A DNA stretch of 64,000 bases. Source: Roseomonas sp. (lineage in GTDB: Bacteria; Pseudomonadota; Alphaproteobacteria; Acetobacterales; Acetobacteraceae). The DNA is taken from the NCBI GenBank assembly GCA_020249775.1, contig JADCFA010000021.1, positions 248,001 through 312,000 of the forward strand, in the 5' to 3' direction. Position 1 is the stretch's first letter, and each line of letters starts with the position of its first letter. Below, piece after piece: positions 53,351-63,476 of the stretch. The position numbers and the translations under genes were made by a program. The notes beneath the pieces were generated by a model. That model was not told the origin of the DNA and did not search any database. It worked only from the letters and a program-made list of their open reading frames with translations.

Positions 53351-53983
53351 ATGCGCCTTGCCTTGATCCATGCGCTCCGCCATTCGCCACCGCCGATTGA
53401 AGCCGCCTTCGCGCGGCTTTGGCCCGGCCAGACATTGATGAATTTGCTGGATGACAGCCTTTCGGCCGATCTGGCGCGTGAGGGCAAACTCACGCCCCGC
53501 ATGACGGAACGTTTCTTGACCCTGGCGCGCTATGCCGCCGACACCGGGGCGGATGGTATCCTGTTCACCTGTTCCGCCTTCGGCCCCTGCATTGAAGCCT
53601 GCGCGCGTGATCTGGCGCCGATGCCCGTGCTGAAACCGAATGAGGCGATGATCGAAGAAGCCATCACCAAGGGCAAGCGCATCGGGCTTTTGGTGACTTT
53701 CGCCGGCACGATTCCTTCCATGATTCCGGAATTCCCACCGGGCATTACCGTGGTGCCGAAACTCGCTGAAGGTGCCTTGGCCGCGTTGGATGCGGGGGAT
53801 TTTGCCACGCATGACCGGCTGGCGGCGGAAGCGGCGCGGGATTTGGCGGATTGTGATGCGATTGCGCTTGGCCAGTTCAGCCTGGCGCGCGCGAAGGCTT
53901 TGGTGGAACAGGCGACGGGCAAGCCCGTACTGACCACGCCGGATAGTGCGGTGGTGAAGCTGAAGCGGCTGCTGGGCGGGTGA
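53351..53983 (+). CDS. Asp/Glu racemase superfamily protein with a single catalytic cysteine position
   Basis: The 210-residue protein has the first catalytic cysteine in GILFTCSAFGP (about residue 77). At the place of the second cysteine (near 175-182) it has AIALGQFSLARA instead. Family racemases use two cysteines on either face of the substrate; losing one is known in arylmalonate decarboxylase, where the other one is kept. So this may be a decarboxylase, isomerase or an inactive homologue rather than a racemase. It is downstream of an MFS transporter gene. Confidence 0.8.
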   Translation: MRLALIHALRHSPPPIEAAFARLWPGQTLMNLLDDSLSADLAREGKLTPRMTERFLTLARYAADTGADGILFTCSAFGPCIEACARDLAPMPVLKPNEAMIEEAITKGKRIGLLVTFAGTIPSMIPEFPPGITVVPKLAEGALAALDAGDFATHDRLAAEAARDLADCDAIALGQFSLARAKALVEQATGKPVLTTPDSAVVKLKRLLGG

Positions 53984-53996
53984 TGGCCTCAGCGCA

Positions 53997-54521
53997 TCAG
54001 GCGGTCAACCCCAGCGCCTGAAGATCCAAAACCCAAGGCAAATCCGTATCACCCGTCGCCGCCCCCGCGCGCGTCAGTAGCGCATGCGCCTGGCCGCGAT
54101 GATGCGTCTGGTGATTGAAGAAATGCCCGACCGTGATCCAATAGGGCATGCGCATTTCCCGCCCGGCGATACCAGAATACCAGATCAGCGGCCCAGCCAG
54201 GCGTTCGGGCGTGAGGCTTGCCGCCCAGGCTTCAATCTTCGCATCCGCAGCCGCGCGGCGCGATTTCAACTCCGCCCAATCCGTGATCATGACAGGGCTT
54301 TGCTGCATGCCGACGGCAGGTTTGTCCCAAGCATCAAAGCGGCTCATCCAAGTGGTATCGCCCCAAAGCAAATGGCAAAGCGTGCCCTGAATGCTGCCCC
54401 AAAAGGCGCCACCATCCGCCTGCCGCGTGCCGGCATCCAGCCCATCCGCAGCCGCATAAAGTCGGCGATTCATCTCAGTGTTATAGGCCGCCATCATGCG
54501 GCACCAATCGGGCGAGATCAT
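53997..54521 (-). CDS. DinB family protein
   Basis: The 174-residue four-helix-bundle protein has the DinB metal-site pattern: His in GTLCHLLWGD (about residue 49) and the pair in HFFNHQTHHRGQ (about 137-141). DinB proteins are metal-dependent, often thiol-transferase-like. The start overlaps the stop of the GNAT gene by 4 bp (ATGA), making it the last member of a five-gene minus-strand cluster. Confidence 0.88.
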   Translation of the reverse strand: MISPDWCRMMAAYNTEMNRRLYAAADGLDAGTRQADGGAFWGSIQGTLCHLLWGDTTWMSRFDAWDKPAVGMQQSPVMITDWAELKSRRAAADAKIEAWAASLTPERLAGPLIWYSGIAGREMRMPYWITVGHFFNHQTHHRGQAHALLTRAGAATGDTDLPWVLDLQALGLTA

Positions 54522-55513
54522 GCGTCTCCTATCTGCTTGTAGAAAAACACGGTCGCCGAAGCGCTGCCATCCGCATTCAGCGCAAAGCCCGGAATGCGCC
54601 CGGCTTCCTGCCAGCCAAGACGGCGATACAAAGCCTCACCGGCATCATCGGCGCGCGTATCAAGCGTCAGCAAGCGCCGCCCGCGCTGCACCGCTTCCGC
54701 TTCCAAAGCGGCCATCAGCGCCTGCCCGACGCCACGCCGCCGCGCTGCCGGATGCACCAATAGCTTCGCCACTTCGGCGCGGTGCGGCTGATTGGGTGGC
54801 ATGGCCAGATCAAGCGTGACGGTGCCCACCAGCGCGCCATCCGCCCAGGCAATCCAAATGGCTTTCTTGCCAAGCGCAATATCGGCCAGGCTGCGGCGCC
54901 AGAAGCCCTGCGCGGCCTCGACACTTAGCGGCGGCAGGAAGGACACCGAAGCGCCGGCAGTAACACAGGCCATCAGGATATCAGCCAAGGGCCTTTCGGC
55001 ATGCTCGGCGGCCGAGGCATCCAGCAGATGCACCGCCACACCGCGCGCCGGCTTGATGAAAGGAAATTCCAGCGAATTGGAAAGATCATTCAAAACGCGG
55101 ATCGGCCCCTGCCGCACATAACCAAGCTTCGCGTAGAATGTATGCGCGCGGGTGAAGCGTGTGTCGGACCAAAGCCGGATCACCTCGGCGCCCGCGTCAC
55201 GCGCATGGGCTTCGGCGGTGCTGAGCAAGGCCGCTGCCACGCCGGTGCCGCGTTGGCTCGCCGCGACATACATGCGGCAAATCTCCCAATCCGGCGTGCC
55301 GGGCAGAGGATGCGTGCCCACCATGCCGACCACCGTGCCCGCATCTTCCGCGACCCAGAGCGCGCCATCTTGCGCGGCGAAATGGCTGGCGAGAGCGCGA
55401 AGCTCCGGCACTTCCCCATCCAGATCAAAAACGCAGCCGGGATATTCAGCCCAGCAATCCCGGATCAGCGCAATGAAGCCCGCCGCATCCGAATCACGCC
55501 CGGCGCGGAGCAT
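54518..55513 (-). CDS. Tandem-domain GNAT acetyltransferase
   Basis: The 331-residue protein carries two GNAT domains. The N-terminal one (about 1-150) has the acetyl-CoA motif MYVAASQRGTGVAAALL. The C-terminal one (about 185-325) has VHPAARRRGVGQALM followed by a conserved RLGWQEAG strand. The acetyl acceptor is unknown. It starts 7 bp after the upstream aminotransferase stop, so it is part of the aminotransferase-GNAT cluster. Confidence 0.87.
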   Translation of the reverse strand: MLRAGRDSDAAGFIALIRDCWAEYPGCVFDLDGEVPELRALASHFAAQDGALWVAEDAGTVVGMVGTHPLPGTPDWEICRMYVAASQRGTGVAAALLSTAEAHARDAGAEVIRLWSDTRFTRAHTFYAKLGYVRQGPIRVLNDLSNSLEFPFIKPARGVAVHLLDASAAEHAERPLADILMACVTAGASVSFLPPLSVEAAQGFWRRSLADIALGKKAIWIAWADGALVGTVTLDLAMPPNQPHRAEVAKLLVHPAARRRGVGQALMAALEAEAVQRGRRLLTLDTRADDAGEALYRRLGWQEAGRIPGFALNADGSASATVFFYKQIGDA

Positions 55514-55520
55514 GGCGTGT

Positions 55521-56723
55521 TCAGCTCAATTCGCGGCAGAATTCCTGAATGCGGCCGCAGGCCTCACGCAGGTTTTCCGTATTGGTCGCATAGGAAATCC
55601 GCAAATAGGGGGACATGCCATAGGCCGTGCCCTGCACGGTCGCGACATATTTTTCTTCAAGCAGCGCCATGGCGAAATCCGTATCGGTTTCGATCTTGCG
55701 CCCGCCCCTGCTGGTTTTGCCGATGCAGCCGGCGATATTCGGGAAGACGTAAAACGCCCCTTCCGGCTTATGGCAGGAAATCCCTGGTGCGGCATTCAAC
55801 ATCTCCACCACCAGATCACGGCGCTGGCGATATTCCTCTGCCCTTTCGCGCACCAGTTCCTGCGGGCCATCCAAGGCAGCGGCGACCGCAGCCTGTGAGA
55901 TGGTGGAAACCCCCGCCGTCGCCTGGCCCTGCATATTCATCATGCCCTTGATCAGCGCCTTGGGCCCGCCACAAAAGCCGATGCGCCAGCCGGTCATGGC
56001 ATAGGTTTTGGACGCGCCATTCACCGTGAGGGTACGGTCCTTCAGGCGCGGTTCCACATCGGCAATGGTGCAGAATTCGAACCCGTCATAGATCAGGTGT
56101 TCATACATATCATCGGTCATGATCCAGACATGCGGGTGCTTCATCAGCACCGCCGCAATCGCCTGCATTTCCGCGCGTGAACAGGCGGCACCCGTAGGAT
56201 TATTCGGGAAATTCAGCATGACCCATTTGGTCTTCGGCGTGATGGCGGCGTCCAAATCCTCCGGCCGCAGCTTGAAGCCGTTATTTTGCGGGCAATTGAT
56301 GGTCACCGGCACACCGCCCGCAACCTTCGCCATTTCCGCGTAGGAGACCCAGTAGGGCGCGGGGATCAGCACCTCATCGCCCGGGTCAACCGTCGCCATG
56401 AAGGCGTTGAAGATGCTCTGCTTGCCACCATTGGTGACCATGATCTCATCCAGCGCGTAATCAAGGTTATTGTCGCGCTTGAATTTCCGCTGCACCGCTT
56501 CCTTGAGCCGCTTGGTGCCATCCTGCGGCGGGTATTTGGTATCGCCCGCCAGTGCGGCCTTGTGCGCCGCTTCAATCGCATGCGGCGGAGAGGGGAAGTC
56601 GGGCTCGCCAGAGGCTAGGCTGATCACCTTGATGCCCTGCGCGGCCAATTCCCGCGCCTTGATCGTCATGATCACGGAAGCAGAGATGGAAACGCGGTTC
56701 AGACGTTCGGCAAGGGCGGGCAT
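55521..56723 (-). CDS. Class I pyridoxal-phosphate aminotransferase (aspartate aminotransferase-like), copy 1
   Basis: The product is 400 residues from ATG 56723, with AGGA 10 bp upstream; the track's TTG start is too close to that site. Fold type I signatures are SGEPDFPSPP, NFPNNPTGAA, the PLP lysine K239 in [16 protein letters not shown], and a C-terminal Arg in LRISYATN. It belongs to the I-gamma/AatA group acting on aspartate or related amino acids. It is a close, gap-free paralogue of the gene at 57214-58416, with K239 in the same place. Confidence 0.93.
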   Translation of the reverse strand: MPALAERLNRVSISASVIMTIKARELAAQGIKVISLASGEPDFPSPPHAIEAAHKAALAGDTKYPPQDGTKRLKEAVQRKFKRDNNLDYALDEIMVTNGGKQSIFNAFMATVDPGDEVLIPAPYWVSYAEMAKVAGGVPVTINCPQNNGFKLRPEDLDAAITPKTKWVMLNFPNNPTGAACSRAEMQAIAAVLMKHPHVWIMTDDMYEHLIYDGFEFCTIADVEPRLKDRTLTVNGASKTYAMTGWRIGFCGGPKALIKGMMNMQGQATAGVSTISQAAVAAALDGPQELVRERAEEYRQRRDLVVEMLNAAPGISCHKPEGAFYVFPNIAGCIGKTSRGGRKIETDTDFAMALLEEKYVATVQGTAYGMSPYLRISYATNTENLREACGRIQEFCRELS

Positions 56724-56755
56724 CGACAAGCATTCCTATTTGACAAAGAGTTAGA

Positions 56756-58449
<1,694 letters not shown>

Positions 58450-58486
58450 CTAATCCCGCGCCCCTGCGGCATCAACCCGGGACTGC

Positions 58487-58858
58487 CTAAAAAAGCCGCA
58501 GCAGACGGAGCCCTGCATAGGTAAAACCTTGATTGGTCAGGCAAGTCGAACGCACTGCCCGTCTCGCTGGGGCATTGGCGTCGTAGGTGTGGTATTCGGC
58601 TGCGCGCCAACCTGGATGGCGCACAACTTTGCACTGCTTGATGCCGTTGCTCTTCCAGCAGAATGTCTCGCCGGGATCGTAACCTGCTGGTCGCGTCATT
58701 GTTGTGACCAAGTTCGGCATGATCTGTGCCGCTGCAAATCTTGTGCAGGCCGCTTGCGCAGCGTCCGCCTCAGCTTCCGTAACGCCAGGCTTTTCCCACC
58801 GCTCCGCATAGGCGGCGAGCAGAAGAAGAAGAAGAAGACATAAGGCAGGTTTGCGCAT
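58487..58858 (-). CDS. Small secreted or membrane-anchored protein, paralogue of the lipoprotein at 59094 with lipobox Cys replaced by Tyr
   Basis: The 123-residue protein has a signal-like hydrophobic N-terminus (MRKPALCLLLLLLLAAYAERWEKPG). Compared with its neighbour (LLTACAERWEKPG), the lipobox cysteine is Tyr (TAT instead of TGT/TGC), so lipidation is not expected. The rest aligns: TEAEADAAQAAC, a CW pair near the middle, a Cys before the C-terminus and the end QGFTYAGLRLLRLF. Family unknown; the conserved cysteines suggest disulfides. It may be a functional divergent copy or a decaying one. Confidence 0.7.
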   Translation of the reverse strand: MRKPALCLLLLLLLAAYAERWEKPGVTEAEADAAQAACTRFAAAQIMPNLVTTMTRPAGYDPGETFCWKSNGIKQCKVVRHPGWRAAEYHTYDANAPARRAVRSTCLTNQGFTYAGLRLLRLF

Positions 58859-59093
58859 GACCGAATCATGGTCGGAACGCTTGGCAAATTGATGACGCTG
58901 ATGCCTTATTTACAACAGCAAAACGCCGACAAATCAAAGCAACTACGCGCAAATTTAGGGCATGATTTGGCGGCTGAGACCCTGCCACCGCATGGGCGCC
59001 GCAGGATGCAAAGGCATCGCGCAATAGTCCAGTACATCGGCCATCATCACAGTCTCCAAAGGACTGAGGGGGGGGGTGTGCATGGGTGAGGTT

Positions 59094-59459
59094 TCAGAAA
59101 AGCCTGAGCGGCCTGAGCCCCTTATAGGTGAAGCCCTGTTCGCCCAAGCACTTGGCGCGGGCTTCCCGACGGGCGGGGATATTCACATCCACCCAATCAT
59201 AAATCGGCGGGCGGAGCCGCGGCGGGCTGGACCGGCAATAGGTCATGCCATTGGGATTGGTCCAGCAATGGCGATCGCCGGCCTCCCAATAGGCGGGCTG
59301 AACCTGCATCCAGACCATGGCGGGCTTGATTTCCTCGGCCGCCTGGGCGGTGCAGGCGGCTTGCGCGGCATCCGAATCGGCTTCCGTCGCACCGGGCTTT
59401 TCCCAGCGCTCGGCGCAGGCGGTAAGCAGCAGGACAAGGGTCAGGGGCAGAAGCCGCAT
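59094..59459 (-). CDS. Small lipoprotein of unknown function
   Basis: The product is 121 residues from ATG 59459; the 24 extra residues in the track overlap the potC end. The signal peptide ends with lipobox LTAC. The mature part has ERWEKPGATEADSDAAQAAC, CWTNPNGMTYC and the C-terminal QGFTYKGLRPLRLF. I do not recognise the family. It is the intact partner of the protein at 58487. The 235 bp between the two hold a G-run and no other gene that I can support. Confidence 0.78.
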   Translation of the reverse strand: MRLLPLTLVLLLTACAERWEKPGATEADSDAAQAACTAQAAEEIKPAMVWMQVQPAYWEAGDRHCWTNPNGMTYCRSSPPRLRPPIYDWVDVNIPARREARAKCLGEQGFTYKGLRPLRLF

Positions 59460-59503
59460 ATGCGCTTTATACCCCAAGGCCGGGGCCGAATCATGGCGGC
59501 GCC

Positions 59504-60298
59504 TTACCCTTGCCGCCGCCCCAGCAGCCAAAGCGCCAGGGCCAGCATGCTGCCCAGCACCAGCACCACGAGCGCGCCCAGCGCATTCACCTCTGGCGTC
59601 AGCCCAAGCCGCAGCATGGAAAACAGCGCAATCGGCAGCGTGGTTCCTGCCGGGCCCGAGACGAAGGAGGCAATCACCACATCATCAAGCGAAAGCGTGA
59701 AGGCGAGCAACCAGCCCGCGACCAAGGCCGGCGCAATCAAAGGCAGGGTGATCGTCCGAAACGCGACCAGGGGCGTTGCCCCCAAATCCATTGCTGCTTC
59801 TTCCAGGCTGTTTTCGGCCTCGGCCAGGCGCGCCTGCACCACCACCGCGACATAGGCCGCGCCAAAGCCGGCATGGGCCAGCAGGATGGTGAGCGCCCCG
59901 CGCCCGGCGGGCCAGCCGATCAACCCTTCCAAGGCGACAAAAAGCAGCAGCAGCGACAGCCCGATCACCACTTCCGGCAGCACCAGCGGCGCGCCGGCCA
60001 AGGCCCCGAAAATCGCCCGCCCACGAAAGGGGCCAAACCGCGCCAGCGCAACGGCAATGCCGCCCCCCGCCAGCACCGCCAGCGTGGCAGATGCGGCAGC
60101 GATGCAGAGCGACAGCCAGGCCGCTTCCAGCAGCCTTTCATTGGCGGCCAGCACGCCAAACCAGCGCAGCGAAAACCCGCCCCATTGAAAGGGGATGCGA
60201 TCCGCGCTGAAGGCAAAGCCCATCAGCAGCAGAATGGGCAGCCATAAGAACAGGAAGCCCGCCAGCATCATGGCACGCACAAACCCGCCCGGCTTCAT
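59504..60298 (-). CDS. potC: Spermidine/putrescine ABC transporter permease (PotC type)
   Basis: The product is 264 residues from ATG 60298; the longer track ORF reads into potB. Six predicted spans surround the EAA-loop motif typical of ABC permeases (NSLEEAAMDLGATPLVAFRTITLPLIAPAL, about 165-195). The start overlaps the potB stop by 4 bp. It is the last gene of potDABC. Confidence 0.92.
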   Translation of the reverse strand: MKPGGFVRAMMLAGFLFLWLPILLLMGFAFSADRIPFQWGGFSLRWFGVLAANERLLEAAWLSLCIAAASATLAVLAGGGIAVALARFGPFRGRAIFGALAGAPLVLPEVVIGLSLLLLFVALEGLIGWPAGRGALTILLAHAGFGAAYVAVVVQARLAEAENSLEEAAMDLGATPLVAFRTITLPLIAPALVAGWLLAFTLSLDDVVIASFVSGPAGTTLPIALFSMLRLGLTPEVNALGALVVLVLGSMLALALWLLGRRQG

Positions 60299-61122
60299 GC
60301 GCTTGCCCCCAGCCTTTGGAACCAGCGAATCGGCAGGATCAGCAGCGCGAGCAAAACCAGCGCCAGCGCCGCCGCCAAGGGCCAATCGCGGTTCTGAAAA
60401 AATTCCTGCCAGAGCACCCGGCCGATCACCTGCGCCTCCGGCGGGCCGAGCAATTCGGGAATGACGAATTCCCCCGCCGCCGGAATGAATACCAGCAAAA
60501 ACCCAGCCGCAGCCGCGGGCAAGGTCAGCGGCAAGGTGATGCTGAAAAACACCCGCGCCGGCCGCGCACCCAGATCAGCCGCCGCTTCCAATAAGGCTGG
60601 ATCAAGGCGGATCAGCGCGGTGAAAATCGGCAGCACCGCAAAGGGCAGATAGGCATGCACCATGCCGGCCAGCATCGCGCCTTCGGTATAGAGCAAGGCC
60701 AAGGGCGCGTCAGTGATCCCGAAGCCGCGCAAAAGATGATTGACCAGGCCCTCATCACGCAACAGCCCGATCCAGGCACCGATGCGGAGCAAAAACCCAG
60801 TCCAGAAGGGCAGCATGAGCAGCGCCAGCAACGGCAGCCGCCAGCCGGGCCGCAGGCCCGCCATGCCAAGCGCCATGGGATAGGCGATCAAAAGGCAAAG
60901 CCCCGCCGTGGTCGCCGCCAAGCGCAACGCCGCGAGCAAAGCCTCGGCGTAATAGAAATCCTCGACCAGCATCGCGAAGGCGGCAAAGCGCAGCCCAAGC
61001 GTGAAGGGCGGCACCCCCTCGGCGGGTGTCGCAAAGGCCATAAGGACAAGAATCAGCACCGGTGCCGCGACCAGCGTGAGCAACCACACCCAAAAGGGGG
61101 CAAGCAGGATGGCGCGCGACAT
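60295..61122 (-). CDS. potB: Spermidine/putrescine ABC transporter permease (PotB type)
   Basis: The product is 275 residues from ATG 61122, which shares a base with the potA stop (TGATG). About six spans are present and the EAA loop reads LLEAAADLGARPARVFFSITLPLTLPAA. It sits in the inner membrane, paired with PotC. Confidence 0.92.
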   Translation of the reverse strand: MSRAILLAPFWVWLLTLVAAPVLILVLMAFATPAEGVPPFTLGLRFAAFAMLVEDFYYAEALLAALRLAATTAGLCLLIAYPMALGMAGLRPGWRLPLLALLMLPFWTGFLLRIGAWIGLLRDEGLVNHLLRGFGITDAPLALLYTEGAMLAGMVHAYLPFAVLPIFTALIRLDPALLEAAADLGARPARVFFSITLPLTLPAAAAGFLLVFIPAAGEFVIPELLGPPEAQVIGRVLWQEFFQNRDWPLAAALALVLLALLILPIRWFQRLGASA

Positions 61123-62144
61123 CAGGCGAAAAGCGGCACCACAGCGCCTGCCTCCCACAACAAACCAACAAGGCTGCCTTGCGCTGGCGGCGCCGTGTCA
61201 TGCACCACGCGCAGCGAAGCCCCGCCCGGCAGGCGAATGATCGTCAGCCAATCATCGCCACGAAACGCCGCATCTTCCAGAATGCCCGTGATGCGGGGCG
61301 CTTCATCGGCACTGGTCAGCCTGATCTGTTCGGCACGCAAGGCAATGGCGATGGTGTCCGCCGGCAAGCCTGACGCAATCACGCCGCCGACTTCAGCACT
61401 CTCAAACACGCCATCCTGCATTCGCCCCTCCAGCACATTTGCCGCACCCAGAAAGCGTGCGACGAAACGTGTCGCAGGCCGCGCATAAACTTCCTGCGGG
61501 GGGCCGATTTGCGCTACGCGCCCCGCGTCCAGCACGGCAATACGATCCGCGAGTGCCAGCGCTTCCTGCTGGTCATGCGTGACCATGATGAAGGCCGCAC
61601 CCGTTTTGCGTTGCAGGGCACGAAGCTCAAGCCCCGTGCGTTCGCGCAAACCCGCATCCAGCGCCGCCATGGGTTCATCCAGCAACAGCACGCGCGGGCG
61701 CATCACCAGGCTGCGCGCCAGCGCCACGCGCTGCTTCTGCCCGCCGGAAAGTTGCTGTGGCCGGCGTGCTTCCATCCCCTGCAACCCCACCAGATCAAGC
61801 GCCGCCATGATGCGGTTGCGGCGTTCTTCCGCCGCCACGCCAGCGCGCTTGAGCCCATAGGCGATATTGTCTCCAACGCTCATATGCGGAAACAGCGCAT
61901 AGGATTGGAACATCATATTGATCGGCCGCGCCCAGGGCGGCACCGGCAGCAAATCCTGCCCATCCAGTGTCAGCGTGCCGGCATCCGGCGCTTCAAACCC
62001 TGCCAGCACGCGCAGCAGCGTGGATTTGCCGGAGCCCGATCCGCCCAGCAGCGCAAAGAACTCGCCAGGATTGATGGTCAGATCAAGCCCTGCCAGCGCG
62101 CGCACCGCGCCGAAGCGCTTTTCCAGCGCGGTCGCGCTCAACAC
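61122..62144 (-). CDS. potA: Spermidine/putrescine ABC transporter ATP-binding protein (PotA type)
   Basis: The product is 340 residues from GTG 62144, 4 bp after the potD stop; the track's upstream 60 residues are antisense or overlapping and have no homology-like pattern. Walker A GGSGSGKST at about 34-42, signature LSGGQKQRVALARS, Walker B VLLLDEPMAAL and the H-loop VTHDQ are all present. A C-terminal TOBE domain (about 260-340) follows. It energises uptake through PotB/PotC. Confidence 0.93.
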   Translation of the reverse strand: MLSATALEKRFGAVRALAGLDLTINPGEFFALLGGSGSGKSTLLRVLAGFEAPDAGTLTLDGQDLLPVPPWARPINMMFQSYALFPHMSVGDNIAYGLKRAGVAAEERRNRIMAALDLVGLQGMEARRPQQLSGGQKQRVALARSLVMRPRVLLLDEPMAALDAGLRERTGLELRALQRKTGAAFIMVTHDQQEALALADRIAVLDAGRVAQIGPPQEVYARPATRFVARFLGAANVLEGRMQDGVFESAEVGGVIASGLPADTIAIALRAEQIRLTSADEAPRITGILEDAAFRGDDWLTIIRLPGGASLRVVHDTAPPAQGSLVGLLWEAGAVVPLFA

Positions 62145-62148
62145 CGGA

Positions 62149-63240
62149 TCAACGGCCTGCCTTGAAGCGCGACCACACCCGGCTGCGCGCGCGTTCAATC
62201 TCACGCGGCGGTGTGCTGGCGACAAAACTCTCTGCCAGCATCGCTTCATCCGGATAGACATTGCGGTCTTCGCGCACCGCAACATCCACGGCGGCAAGCG
62301 ATGCCGGCACGGCATTCGGATAGCGCACATGATTGGTGATGCCCGCCATCACATCAGGCCGCAGCAGGAAATTGATGAATTCATGTGCGGCTTCCTTGTT
62401 GGGCGCATCGGCGGGGATCGCCAGCATGTCAAACCAAAGCTGCGCCCCTTGGCGTGGCGCCACATAGCCAATCTGCACACCGCGCCCGGCTTCCTGCGCG
62501 CGTGCCTGCGCCTGGATCACATCACCGGAATAGGTCAGCGCCACGCAGGCCTCCCCATTCGCCAGCGCATCCAGAATGGCGCCCGAGGGTAGGATGGCGC
62601 GCACATGGCGGCGAATGCCCATCAGCGCCTGTTCAGCCACGCGCAAATCTTCAAGCGCATGCGCATTGGGATCGCGCCCCGCCCAGCGCAGCACGGAAGG
62701 CAGCACATCGGTTGAGCTATCCATCACCATAATGCCGCAGCGTGCCAGCCGCGCGGCATTTTCCGGCTTGAATAAAACATCAAACCCATCCAACGGCATA
62801 TCAGGCGCAATGGCCTTGATCCGATCAAGCCTGAGCCCAAGCCCCACTGTACCCCATAAGTAAATCGCACCATGGCGATTGCCGGGATCAATCTCGGCTA
62901 CGCGTGCCATCAATGTCGGATCAAGATTGCGCCAATTCGCCAGGCGTGCGCGATCAAGCGGCGCGAGCGCACCGGCACGCAGTAGCCGCGCGAAGCTCGG
63001 CTCACTGGTTGGCACAATAATGTCATAACCCGAACGCCCGGCGGAAAGCTTGCCTTCCAGCGTTTCCAGACTGTCATAGACATCATAGCGCACGCGGATG
63101 CCAGTCTCGCGCGTGAAGCGCTGCACGGCATAGGGATCAATGTAATCCGACCAATTATAGACATTGACCACGCGATCTTGCGCCGCGGCCAAGCCTGGCA
63201 GCAGCAAAAGGGCAAGAAAGGCAACAAGGCGAAGGATCAT
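62149..63240 (-). CDS. potD: Polyamine ABC transporter substrate-binding protein (PotD/PotF type)
   Basis: The product is 363 residues from ATG 63240 (GGAG 8 bp upstream); the track start at 63339 adds 33 residues of non-coding sequence. A signal peptide (MILRLVAFLALLLLPGLAAAQ) precedes the family start VVNVYNWSDYIDPYAVQRF. Aromatic and acidic residues typical of the PotF putrescine pocket are seen (YNWSDYID, DSLETLEGKL). It leads the potDABC operon and is divergent from the gene starting at 63477. Confidence 0.93.
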   Translation of the reverse strand: MILRLVAFLALLLLPGLAAAQDRVVNVYNWSDYIDPYAVQRFTRETGIRVRYDVYDSLETLEGKLSAGRSGYDIIVPTSEPSFARLLRAGALAPLDRARLANWRNLDPTLMARVAEIDPGNRHGAIYLWGTVGLGLRLDRIKAIAPDMPLDGFDVLFKPENAARLARCGIMVMDSSTDVLPSVLRWAGRDPNAHALEDLRVAEQALMGIRRHVRAILPSGAILDALANGEACVALTYSGDVIQAQARAQEAGRGVQIGYVAPRQGAQLWFDMLAIPADAPNKEAAHEFINFLLRPDVMAGITNHVRYPNAVPASLAAVDVAVREDRNVYPDEAMLAESFVASTPPREIERARSRVWSRFKAGR

Positions 63241-63332
63241 GCCAATGGCTCCGCAAATGATCACCTGCTTGTAGCGGAAATCGGCGCCAAGCTGATGGGG
63301 TAGAGAAAATTCGGCGCACCTGTAATTTTTCC

Positions 63333-63361
63333 TTGACAATAGGTCTTTGTTCCTGTATCCA
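63333..63361 (+). promoter_or_regulatory. Possible sigma-70-type promoter upstream of the last gene
   Basis: A perfect TTGACA (63333-63338) is followed after 17 bp by TATCCA (63356-63361) in a locally AT-rich stretch. It points toward the plus-strand gene at 63477. The -10 match is weak (about 3 to 4 of 6). Confidence 0.45.
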
Positions 63362-63476
63362 TCCGCGCATCAAGGGCCGAATTGCGCCCGAAGCTCCCCC
63401 CCTTCCCTGAACCTTCACCCAACCTTGCAGCCTGCCGGGCGCATGCCCTGCCGCGCGGCACGGATCAGGAGCGCCC

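Noticed and set aside
58859-59093. Small plus-strand ORF (58868-59089) between the paralogous lipoproteins
   Set aside because: No family pattern, no Shine-Dalgarno, low-complexity G-run at its end; treated as intergenic.
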